Source of the DNA: Desulfuromonadaceae bacterium GWC2_58_13
GTDB lineage: Bacteria; Desulfobacterota; Desulfuromonadia; Desulfuromonadales; Trichloromonadaceae
DNA length: 6,236 nucleotides
Direction: 5' to 3'
Assembly: GCA_001825565.1 (NCBI GenBank)
Contig: MHXM01000158.1
Location: 1 to 6,236 of the forward strand
The translations under genes and the position numbers were made by a program. The notes below the pieces were generated by a model that saw only the letters and a program-made list of their open reading frames with translations, had not been told where the DNA came from and searched no databases. Each line of letters begins with the position of its first letter. Position 1 is the stretch's first letter. Below, piece by piece: positions 1 through 6,060 of this stretch.

Positions 1-1291
1 GCATGGTGCCGCCTTTACCCTTGACGGTCTTCTGCCCTTCCATGATGTGAATAACGTGGTTCTTGGCCTCTTCGCGGAACTCCGCCGAGAAAGCATCCTC
101 AATGCCGCAAACATTTCGAGCGAACTCGACGACGGCCATCTGCATGCCGAGACAGATACCGAAGAACGGGATTTTGTTTTCCCGGGCATACTGAATCGCC
201 GCGATCTTTCCTTCGCTGCCGCGTTCGCCGAACCCGCCGGGGACCAGAATACCGTCAATATCGTCGAAGGTACCGTCAATGCCGTGCCGTTCCAGGGACT
301 CGGAATCGACATATTTGAGATGGACCCGACAGTCGTTGGCGATGCCGCCGTGAATCAGGGCTTCGGACAGCGACTTGTAGCTCTCGGTCAGCTCGACGTA
401 CTTGCCGACAATGGCGACGGTGGTCTCCGAGGCAGGCTCCTTGATGCGCTTGACGATCCGCTGCCACTCCGACAAATCCGGCGCCTTGGTCCAGATGTTG
501 AGAATATCCACCAGCCGTTCATCGAGCCCCTGCTCATGATAGGCAACCGGCACCTCATAGATCGAGGCGACATCGCGAGCCGTGATGACCGCTTCTTCCC
601 TGACGTTGCAGAACAGGGCGATCTTGGCCTTCATGTCGCGGGGGATTTCCCGGTCGCAGCGACACAGCAGGATATCGGGTTGAATGCCGATTTCGCGAAG
701 TTCCTTGACGCTGTGCTGGGTCGGCTTGGTTTTCAACTCGCCGGCGGTGGGAATATACGGAACCAGGGTCAGATGGATATACAGGACGTTCTCCTGCCCC
801 CGATCGGTGCGAAACTGTCGAATCGCCTCGAGAAACGGTAACGACTCGATATCGCCCACGGTGCCGCCGACCTCGATGATGGCCAGGTCGACTCCACGGG
901 CATTGTCGAGGATCTTGGCCTTGATTTCGTTGGTGATATGCGGGATGACCTGAACCGTGCCCCCCAGGTAATCGCCGCGCCGTTCCTTGCGGATGACCGA
1001 GTCATAGACCTGACCGGTGGTAAAATTCGATTTACGGGAGAGGGTCGCCGAGGTGAACCGCTCGTAGTGTCCCAGATCGAGGTCGGTCTCGGCTCCGTCG
1101 TCGGTCACGAAAACCTCTCCATGCTGAAACGGGCTCATGGTTCCCGGATCGACGTTGATATAGGGATCAAGCTTCTGCATGGAGACCTGCAGCCCACGCG
1201 CCTCCAGCAGCGCTCCGATCGACGCGGCGGCCAACCCCTTGCCGAGTGAAGAAACCACCCCCCCGGTCACAAACACAAACTTGGTCTTCAT
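1..1291 (-). CDS. pyrG: CTP synthase (glutamine-hydrolysing), C-terminus cut off by window edge
   Basis: This cytoplasmic enzyme makes CTP from UTP, ATP and glutamine in the last step of pyrimidine nucleotide synthesis. The minus strand translates without a stop for 430 codons from the ATG at 1291 to the left edge. The family is usually about 535-550 residues, so roughly the last 105-120 are missing, including the His and Glu of the glutaminase triad. The N-terminal amidoligase domain has the P-loop-like GGVVSSLGKG (residues 10-19), KLDPYINVDPGTMSP, and the acidic stretch IIEVGGTVGDIES. The class I glutamine amidotransferase domain follows, with the nucleophile in GICLGMQ at Cys380. The start is set by the conserved MKTKFVFVTGG opening and by an AGGAG ribosome site 6 nt upstream. 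It lies 113 bp downstream of kdsB on the same strand with no clear terminator between, so co-transcription is likely. Identification is near certain from the motifs. Confidence 0.98.
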   Translation of the reverse strand, partial: MKTKFVFVTGGVVSSLGKGLAAASIGALLEARGLQVSMQKLDPYINVDPGTMSPFQHGEVFVTDDGAETDLDLGHYERFTSATLSRKSNFTTGQVYDSVIRKERRGDYLGGTVQVIPHITNEIKAKILDNARGVDLAIIEVGGTVGDIESLPFLEAIRQFRTDRGQENVLYIHLTLVPYIPTAGELKTKPTQHSVKELREIGIQPDILLCRCDREIPRDMKAKIALFCNVREEAVITARDVASIYEVPVAYHEQGLDERLVDILNIWTKAPDLSEWQRIVKRIKEPASETTVAIVGKYVELTESYKSLSEALIHGGIANDCRVHLKYVDSESLERHGIDGTFDDIDGILVPGGFGERGSEGKIAAIQYARENKIPFFGICLGMQMAVVEFARNVCGIEDAFSAEFREEAKNHVIHIMEGQKTVKGKGGTM

Positions 1292-1337
1292 CCGAACTCC
1301 TTTTATTGGAACCCGAGGCGCCTGCAAGCCGACCCGA

Positions 1338-1351
1338 GTTTGAAATCAAAC
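1338..1351. repeat. Short palindrome in the kdsB-pyrG spacer
   Basis: A perfect inverted repeat, GTTTGA-AA-TCAAAC, lies in the 113-bp spacer, 46 bp upstream of the pyrG start. The 2-nt centre is too tight for a good RNA hairpin, so if it works at all it would more likely be a protein-binding site. No promoter close to consensus was found next to it. It could be chance. Confidence 0.3.
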
Positions 1352-1404
1352 CAGGGAATACTACACTGATGCCCCTAAAAAGAAAACCCCAAAGTTCCCG
1401 ACGG

Positions 1405-2163
1405 CTATCCTTGTCCGACGGCGTTCAACAGGGACCGGACCAGCCTGAGATCCGCCGGCGTATCAACCCCTTGGGAAACCAGCTCCGTCTCCACGACCCG
1501 GATCCGGTAACCGTGCTCCAAGGCCCTGAGTTGCTCCAGTTTCTCCGTATTTTCGAGGGGGGTCGACAGCATTTTGGGGTAGTCGAGCAGAAAATTTTTG
1601 CGATAAACATACAGGCCGATGTGCTTGTACGCCTTGAGATCATGGAAATGCTCGGCCAGGTGCTGCGCATGGTCGCGGGGATGGGGAATTGGTGCCCGGG
1701 AAAAGTAGAGAGCGAAACCCTGCCGGTCGACGACCACCTTAACCACGTTTGGATTGAGAAACTCCTCCACCGACCCGACCGGGGTCATCAGGGTCCCCAT
1801 CGGGATGGAACCATCAGCCACCAGCGGCGCCACGGCAAGATCGATCATCCTCGGGTCGATCAGCGGTTCGTCCCCCTGCACGTTGACCACGATATCGGTA
1901 TCGATGCGCTGGGCAACCTCGGCCAATCGATCGGTTCCGGTGGGATGGTCGGGACGGGTCATCTGCACCTCGCCGCCAAAGGCCTTGACGGCATCGAAAA
2001 TTCGCTCATCATCGGTGGCGACAACAACCCGGTCGACCCGGGTGGATTCGAGGGTTCGCTGGTAAACCCACTGGATCATCGGCTTGCCCAGAATATCGGC
2101 CAAAGGCTTGCCAGGGAATCTCGTCGAGGCGTAACGGGCGGGGATTATGGCGGTGACACGCAT
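1405..2163 (-). CDS. kdsB: 3-deoxy-manno-octulosonate cytidylyltransferase (CMP-Kdo synthetase)
   Basis: KdsB couples Kdo to CTP, giving CMP-Kdo and pyrophosphate. This cytoplasmic step activates Kdo before it is added to lipid A in the LPS inner core. The protein is 252 residues, normal for the family (about 245-255). The N-terminal nucleotide-binding signature IIPARYASTRFPGKPL spans residues 6-21. It is followed by HPTGTDRL (73-80), the metal/substrate motif NVQGDEP (94-100), KHIGLYVYR (180-188), ENTEKLEQLRALEHG (204-218) and GVDTPADL (232-239), all expected of KdsB. The ATG at 2163 gives the conserved MRVTAIIPAR start, with an AAAGGA ribosome site about 7 nt upstream. The stop is TAG. A promoter lies just upstream, and pyrG follows on the same strand and supplies its co-substrate CTP. 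The gene implies a Kdo-containing LPS. Nothing appears damaged. Confidence 0.97.
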   Translation of the reverse strand: MRVTAIIPARYASTRFPGKPLADILGKPMIQWVYQRTLESTRVDRVVVATDDERIFDAVKAFGGEVQMTRPDHPTGTDRLAEVAQRIDTDIVVNVQGDEPLIDPRMIDLAVAPLVADGSIPMGTLMTPVGSVEEFLNPNVVKVVVDRQGFALYFSRAPIPHPRDHAQHLAEHFHDLKAYKHIGLYVYRKNFLLDYPKMLSTPLENTEKLEQLRALEHGYRIRVVETELVSQGVDTPADLRLVRSLLNAVGQG

Positions 2164-2164
2164 G

Positions 2165-2177
2165 GAAAGGTCCTTTC
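2165..2177. repeat. Palindrome covering the kdsB ribosome site
   Basis: GAAAGG-T-CCTTTC is a perfect odd-length inverted repeat directly upstream of the kdsB ATG. It includes the Shine-Dalgarno-like AAAGGA on the minus strand. As RNA it could form only a 5-bp stem with a 3-nt loop, which is weak, so a translational effect is speculative. It may simply be a purine-rich ribosome site next to its chance complement. Confidence 0.3.
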
Positions 2178-2201
2178 TTGGTAGAACCGGAAATGTCCCG
2201 C

Positions 2202-2230
2202 AGGGTAAAAAAAGAGCCGGAGAATGTCAA
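2202..2230 (-). promoter_or_regulatory. Predicted sigma-70 promoter for kdsB-pyrG
   Basis: On the minus strand a perfect TTGACA -35 box (2230-2225) is followed by exactly 17 bp and then TACCCT as the -10 (2207-2202). The -10 keeps the key first, second and last bases of TATAAT. Transcription would begin near 2195, giving a leader of about 30 nt before the kdsB ATG. It sits in the 98-bp spacer between the aldolase stop and kdsB, which suggests kdsB need not rely on transcription from upstream. This is a pattern match only. Confidence 0.55.
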
Positions 2231-2261
2231 GACGGAGAACACCGGCCATCACAGCGGACGA

Positions 2262-3332
2262 TCACCCTTGGGTCGCGGCAGCCATTTCTCGGACATCGCC
2301 GACCAAGGCATCGATATCCGCCTGGCAGGTGCTCCACGAACACATGAAGCGGGCCAGCCCCGATCCGATAAAGGTGTAGAAATGCCATCCCCGCTGGCGA
2401 AGCGCCTCGATCAGGGATTCCGGCATTCTGATGAAAACCGAGTTGGCCTGGCAGGGATAAACCACCTCGAGACCGGCAATCCCGCTCAAACCGGCGGCCA
2501 ATTCGCGGGCATAGTGGTTGGCATGGGCCGCGTGCCGCAGCAAGGCGCCATCAACCAGCATGCCACTCCAGGGAGCCGACAAAAAACGCATTTTGGATGC
2601 CAGCTGCCCGGCTTGTTTGCAGCGGTAATCAAACTCCCGCGCCAGCCGGGCGTCGAAAAAGATCACCGCTTCCCCCACCGCAAGACCGTTCTTGGTTCCC
2701 CCGAAAGTCACCACATCGACCCCAGCCTGCCAGGAGATCTCCTTTGGTGCGACCTGCAACGAAGCCACGGCATTGGCGAACCGGGCGCCGTCCACATGCA
2801 GTTTCATGTCGTATTTCCTCGCCAACGCGCCCACGGCTTTCATTTCATCGACGCGATAGACGGTGCCCAGCTCCGTGGGCTGGGCAATACTCAGAACCTT
2901 CGGCTTGGGATAGTGGATATCGGTGCGCCGGGTGATCGCATGTTCGGCCGCCGCCAGGTCGATTTTACCCTCCAGGCTCGGCACCAGGAGAACCTTGGTG
3001 CCATTGGAGAAAAATTCGACGGCGCCGCATTCATCGGTTTCGATATGAGCGGATTCGGGACAGATGATGCTGTGATACGACTGGCACAGGGAGGCCAGGG
3101 CCAGGGAGTTGGCGGCGGTGCCGTTAAAAACGAAGAAAACCTGGCAATCCGTCTCAAAAAATTCCCGCAGAAGGTTGCAGGCCCGGGCCGTATGCAAGTC
3201 GTCCCCGTACGAATTGGCGTATCCCGCCGAAACGTTCTCCAGGGCTTTCCAGGCTTCGGGACAAATGCCGGCATAGTTATCACTGGCGAATTGGTTGTTC
3301 AGCCCCAGGGGGACACGCGCGGCGATCTTCAT
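2262..3332 (-). CDS. ltaE: Low-specificity L-threonine aldolase (PLP-dependent)
   Basis: This enzyme cleaves L-threonine or L-allo-threonine to glycine and acetaldehyde, using pyridoxal phosphate (fold type I, beta-eliminating lyase superfamily). The 356-residue length is normal. The sequence resembles the Pseudomonas-type subfamily: QFASDNYAGICPEAW (14-28), FNGTAANSLALASLCQSYHS (69-88), ETDECGAVEFFSNG (98-111), and LHVDGARFANA (178-188) with Asp181 and Arg184 placed for the cofactor. FGGTKNGLAVGE follows, with Lys214 as the likely Schiff-base lysine, and then RCKQAGQLASKMRFLSAPW (237-255). The ATG at 3332 has a GGAG ribosome site 6 nt upstream. It lies 152 bp downstream of the HDOD gene and 98 bp upstream of kdsB, all on the same strand, but the spacings argue against one tight operon. 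Physiological substrate is not decided by sequence; phenylserine-type aldolases share this fold. The symbol follows common usage and is less certain than the family call. Confidence 0.92.
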   Translation of the reverse strand: MKIAARVPLGLNNQFASDNYAGICPEAWKALENVSAGYANSYGDDLHTARACNLLREFFETDCQVFFVFNGTAANSLALASLCQSYHSIICPESAHIETDECGAVEFFSNGTKVLLVPSLEGKIDLAAAEHAITRRTDIHYPKPKVLSIAQPTELGTVYRVDEMKAVGALARKYDMKLHVDGARFANAVASLQVAPKEISWQAGVDVVTFGGTKNGLAVGEAVIFFDARLAREFDYRCKQAGQLASKMRFLSAPWSGMLVDGALLRHAAHANHYARELAAGLSGIAGLEVVYPCQANSVFIRMPESLIEALRQRGWHFYTFIGSGLARFMCSWSTCQADIDALVGDVREMAAATQG

Positions 3333-3484
3333 TCACAACTCCACATATCGATCCGTTCAGGAAGAAACAACCGTTACCCAGCGGCGGCGGAAATAGCGTC
3401 AGCTTTGCATCAATTGGAAAAAATATCCGGCGGGACGAATGACGCATACCCCATGGAAAGCGTGTCGGACAGGTCATGGAGAGG

Positions 3485-4336
3485 TCAATCAAAGAAGAAC
3501 CCGGCATTTTCGGAATAGGTCGCGTCAAGCTCTTCGAGCAGCATTTTCATCTGCGGGTATTCGACCCCGAGAGCCAGGGCACCGGGCACCATTGAAAGCT
3601 GGAGGGTATCATCGGGTTTGGCGCAACCGATTCCCAACACCTTACACAGGCTGCTCGCAATGTTAACCGTGGCGGCCAGCCGATAGGCCGCGGGATAGAC
3701 TTCAGCCGGCAGCTCGAGCCGATCATGATTCAGGGTGGACTGAATGATGACCTTGCTGAAATTCCATTTTTCCAGCACGGCCGCACCGATGACCGCATGC
3801 GGAAAGTGGAACAGCTCTCTTTCGAGACTGTCCTGGGAAGCTTTTCCAGCATCAACCATGGCCACCAGATGTTCGTAGAGCGGACGATCAAAATCAAGCA
3901 TGACCATCTTGCCGATATGCCGGAACAACCCACCCAGAAACGCTTCTTCCGGCGCGGTCGAATGAAAAATCTGCGCGACCATTTGCGCCCCGAAAGCGCA
4001 ACCCACCGAGTTTTCCCAGAGTCGCTTCTGGATCGGTCCGGGCTTCTGGTTGAGCACCTTCAGACTGGCGGCCAGGACAAGGCTTTTCAAGGCGTTTTCT
4101 CCCAGGATAACCACGGCCCGAGGCAACGATTTAACCTCCCGACGCACCCCGTAAAAAGCCGAGTTGGCCATCCCGAGCAGGCGACCGGCAAGAACCGGAT
4201 CGCAGGCGATCAACTTCGCCAGGGAATCTGCCGTATAATCGGGCGAACGCAGCATCTCCAGCACCTTCGTTGCAACAACGGGCATCGGTGGCAGGTTGTA
4301 CATCGAATCGACAATCTCATAAAGATTTTCCGACAT
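3485..4336 (-). CDS. HDOD-domain protein (degenerate HD, probable signalling protein)
   Basis: HDOD is a non-catalytic relative of the HD phosphohydrolases, often found in bacterial signalling, motility or stress proteins; the exact role here is unknown. The 283 residues are almost all one HDOD domain. Typical blocks are LPPMPVVATKVLEML (15-29), DPVLAGRLLGMANSAFYG (46-63), a leucine-rich helix around 80-96, GLFRHIGKMVM (136-146), and H180 leading into GAAVLEKWNF (184-193). Where a catalytic HD protein would read HDIG, this one reads RHIG (Arg139-His140), so the metal-binding pair is lost, as is common in HDOD proteins. No GGDEF, EAL, receiver or membrane segment is present. The ATG at 4336 has a GAGGTG ribosome site 4 nt upstream, and the stop is TGA. 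The gene appears to stand alone and is divergent from the metalloprotease-like gene. Family call is firm, function is not. Confidence 0.92.
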   Translation of the reverse strand: MSENLYEIVDSMYNLPPMPVVATKVLEMLRSPDYTADSLAKLIACDPVLAGRLLGMANSAFYGVRREVKSLPRAVVILGENALKSLVLAASLKVLNQKPGPIQKRLWENSVGCAFGAQMVAQIFHSTAPEEAFLGGLFRHIGKMVMLDFDRPLYEHLVAMVDAGKASQDSLERELFHFPHAVIGAAVLEKWNFSKVIIQSTLNHDRLELPAEVYPAAYRLAATVNIASSLCKVLGIGCAKPDDTLQLSMVPGALALGVEYPQMKMLLEELDATYSENAGFFFD

Positions 4337-4475
4337 GAATCACCTCGAGAATGGAGCTAGCACCCGTCTGAGCACCCACGAATCACTAAAATAAATGATT
4401 TCATGCAAACCCTGGGTCGACCGGGAAACCAATCAAAAAAACGGCGCAAAAACAGGCATAAGGCTGATAAACCGG

Positions 4476-4505
4476 TTGTTTTTAATGGGCCGGGCACGCT
4501 ATACT
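4476..4505 (+). promoter_or_regulatory. Predicted sigma-70 promoter for the metalloprotease-like gene
   Basis: TTGTTT (-35, 4476-4481), an 18-bp spacer and TATACT (-10, 4500-4505, five of six bases matching TATAAT) form a plausible plus-strand promoter. Transcription would start near 4512 and leave a leader of about 70 nt before the ATG at 4582. It lies in the 245-bp region between two divergent genes. No equally good promoter was found for the HDOD gene on the other strand. Confidence 0.5.
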
Positions 4506-4581
4506 GATAGCGACTTTATTTTAATCTTCATCCTGCGGATTCGCAACAACTATCAAAGCACATCCTGGCGAAGGCTAAACG

Positions 4582-5193
4582 ATGGCAGAAATCAGCGCAA
4601 CCGCCATATACCCGGTCAACCCGCTTGATATTTATCAGCGCGGGCAAAAAACCGACCGGGAAATTCCCGCCGGCTTATCCGACGCCAATCAATCACCCGA
4701 GGACGAATCCTCGGGAACCCCCGCCACCAAAGACAAAGTCACGCTGAGCCGGGAAGCCCGCCAAATCAACGAACTGGCCATGACCGATCGCAAAGTAAGA
4801 ACCCACGAGGCCGCGCATGCAGCCGCGGGTGGCCAGTACGCCGGCGGTCCGAGCTATTCCTACCAACAAGGCCCCGACGGAAAACGCTACGCCGTGGCAG
4901 GCGAAGTGCCGATCGATCTTTCCCCCGTGTCCGGCAATCCTGCGGCTACCATCAAAAAAGCCCAGGTGGTCCGTGCGGCGGCCCAGGCTCCCGCGGATCC
5001 ATCGCCGCAGGACCGCCAGGTCGCCTCGGCCGCAACGAGAATGGAGCTCAGCGCCCGGGCCGAGCTCCAAACGGCCAAGCAGATTGCCGCGACCGAACCC
5101 CGCAAAGAGCTCAGCATCGCTGTCCGCCAGGGAAGCGCCTCGGCAGAGAACATTGCCAAAAAACCCCGGGCCTCGTTAAACCTTTACGCCTGA
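4582..5193 (+). CDS. Putative HExxH metalloprotease, SprA-related family
   Basis: The substrate and role are unknown. The 203-residue protein has a low-complexity, polar N-terminus (about 1-50), then LSREARQINELAMTDRKVRT and the zinc-peptidase-like motif HEAAH (75-79), followed by AGGQYAGGPSYSYQQGPDGK. A Glu within AVAGEVPIDLSP (Glu108) is a candidate third ligand. ATIKKAQVVRAAAQAPADPS (122-141) and QDRQVASAA (143-151) follow, then an Ala-rich, probably helical tail. This block order matches my recollection of the SprA-related family (Pfam PF12118), also annotated as putative metalloprotease CJM1_0395 family. No signal peptide or membrane helix is visible, so it is probably cytoplasmic or exported by another route. 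The ATG at 4582 has a modest GAAGG site 7 nt upstream, and the stop is TGA. It is convergent with the DUF4389 gene. The family call is fairly sure; peptidase activity is inferred from the motif only. Confidence 0.85.
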   Translation: MAEISATAIYPVNPLDIYQRGQKTDREIPAGLSDANQSPEDESSGTPATKDKVTLSREARQINELAMTDRKVRTHEAAHAAAGGQYAGGPSYSYQQGPDGKRYAVAGEVPIDLSPVSGNPAATIKKAQVVRAAAQAPADPSPQDRQVASAATRMELSARAELQTAKQIAATEPRKELSIAVRQGSASAENIAKKPRASLNLYA

Positions 5194-5280
5194 CTCTCGC
5201 CAACGATCCTCCCCGCTCGGACACCCCGGGTTACTCCCTGCGACAGAAAACCTGACTCCCACTCGCAGCATACCAACGAT
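5163..5280. repeat. Possible degenerate tandem repeat at the 3' end of the metalloprotease-like gene
   Basis: Three 8-mers occur twice in the same order: ACCCCGGG (5163 and 5223), CCTGACTC (5189 and 5251) and CCAACGAT (5200 and 5273). The shift grows from 60 to 62 to 73 bp. The bases between them match poorly, so this is either an old, decayed duplication of the gene's end into the spacer or coincidence. Confidence 0.3.
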
Positions 5281-5296
5281 AAAAGGCCGATTCCCC

Positions 5297-5341
5297 CCAT
5301 AAACGAAAGCAACGCCCGGCCAGCAATTGGCCGGGCGTTGC
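5297..5341 (-). terminator. Strong Rho-independent terminator of the DUF4389 gene
   Basis: Positions 5309-5341 form a perfect 14-bp GC-rich stem (arms GCAACGCCCGGCCA and TGGCCGGGCGTTGC) with a 5-nt loop. On the minus strand the stem is followed by TTTCGTTT, the expected U-rich tail. It begins only 3 bp after the TAA of the minus-strand gene. On the plus strand no T-run follows, so it is oriented for the minus-strand transcript, though the stem could also slow transcription arriving from the convergent plus-strand gene. Confidence 0.9.
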
Positions 5342-5344
5342 GGA

Positions 5345-5896
5345 TTATTCGAAGGAGACGTCCGCCTCCGGCGGCGACACCTCGGCCGGAAACTTGGCGA
5401 AGGGATAAGGTTTTTCATTTTCATTGAGGGTGAGATAGCGGAGCACCCGGTAGGTATAGTCGGAAACCCGGGCGCCGAATTTCTTCAGGGCCACGCTCGG
5501 AGTACCCACGATCAGCAGATAAACATACTGCCCCACTACCGTCACCTGCACGATCAGCCGCAGGATTTCAAAGACCAGCAGGAAAAGGACCGAATATAGA
5601 AAACGCAGGAGAATTTTCATGCGCGAAACCGCCACTTTTTGCGGACCAGCTTTCACCCTTTCGGCAACGGGCCTGGAAGATCGCGGGATAAACCACTTCC
5701 CCTGAACCTTCCGTGCATGAGGAATGTCTCCATCGCGCAGCAACCGACGCATCGGCTCTCCCGGCTTCGATTCATCATCGGCGAGCAGGCCGGCTTCATC
5801 GAGCAGCCGACTGGCTTCGACGGCGGACAATCCATCAAGCGCGTTCTTTGCCAGGTAATCATCGATAAACTTAATGATCTTCTGATTTTCCGTCAT
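5345..5896 (-). CDS. Winged-helix-like N-terminus fused to membrane DUF4389 domain
   Basis: The function is unknown. The 183-residue protein has two parts. Residues about 1-73 are soluble and look like a small helix-turn-helix or winged-helix fold: GLSAVEASRLLDEAGLL (22-38), then MRRLLRDGDIPHARKV (49-64) and GKWFIPRS (66-73), a pattern like the wing of excisionase-type DNA-binding domains. After a basic linker comes a hydrophobic stretch (about 95-131, one or two membrane helices), then GTPSVALKKFGARVSDYTYR (131-150) and VLRYLTLNENEKPYPFAKFP (151-170), characteristic of DUF4389. The C-terminus is acidic. The ATG at 5896 has a good GGGAGG ribosome site 5 nt upstream, and the stop is TAA, followed at once by a strong terminator. 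It lies 164 bp downstream of the nitroreductase-like gene on the same strand. The DUF4389 call is fairly firm; DNA binding is inference. Confidence 0.82.
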   Translation of the reverse strand: MTENQKIIKFIDDYLAKNALDGLSAVEASRLLDEAGLLADDESKPGEPMRRLLRDGDIPHARKVQGKWFIPRSSRPVAERVKAGPQKVAVSRMKILLRFLYSVLFLLVFEILRLIVQVTVVGQYVYLLIVGTPSVALKKFGARVSDYTYRVLRYLTLNENEKPYPFAKFPAEVSPPEADVSFE

Positions 5897-6060
5897 GTTG
5901 CCCTCCCAATAAAAAATGGTTGAGGTAGTCAGCCGCCGCCGGCATGCGGATACGGGTTAGCTTTATTAAACCCAACGACAGCAAAAAACGAGAATTTCAA
6001 GGTAAAAACTGTTTCCGGGCAGCGCCGGCCCCCCAAAGGACGCGCTCGTTAAGATGAAAC

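Noticed and set aside
47..841. 264-codon plus-strand open frame antisense to pyrG
   Set aside because: The minus strand is unmistakable CTP synthase over the whole stretch, and no ribosome site or domain supports the antisense frame.
1370..1404. T-rich stretch after the kdsB stop (minus strand) as a terminator
   Set aside because: There is a run of T after the stop codon but no stable inverted repeat before it; CCGACGG nearby is a direct, not inverted, repeat.
1246..2184. 312-codon plus-strand open frame antisense to kdsB and the start of pyrG
   Set aside because: kdsB on the other strand has every family motif. This frame has no domain-like pattern and spans two genes and their spacer, so it is a codon-bias shadow.
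3333..3484. Promoter for the threonine aldolase
   Set aside because: TATTTC with TTGATG upstream was considered, but the spacer is only 12 bp. No other pair close to consensus was found, so the source of aldolase transcription is left open.
2178..3518. 446-codon plus-strand open frame antisense to the threonine aldolase
   Set aside because: It is longer than the real gene but its translation has no recognisable domain, and it is rich in His, Gly, Gln and Arg as expected from reading a high-GC gene backwards. It also runs across the kdsB promoter and into the HDOD gene.
4395..4628. 77-codon plus-strand open frame starting in the divergent spacer
   Set aside because: It crosses the predicted promoter and overlaps the start of the HExxH gene in another frame, with no ribosome site or recognisable product.
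5897..6060. Possible promoter or terminator in the spacer between the nitroreductase and DUF4389 genes
   Set aside because: There are A/T-rich stretches (TTTAATAAAG on the minus strand) and a weak CCGG-loop-CCGG stem before a T-run. No -35/-10 pair has good spacing, and the stem is only 4 bp, so neither can be supported.
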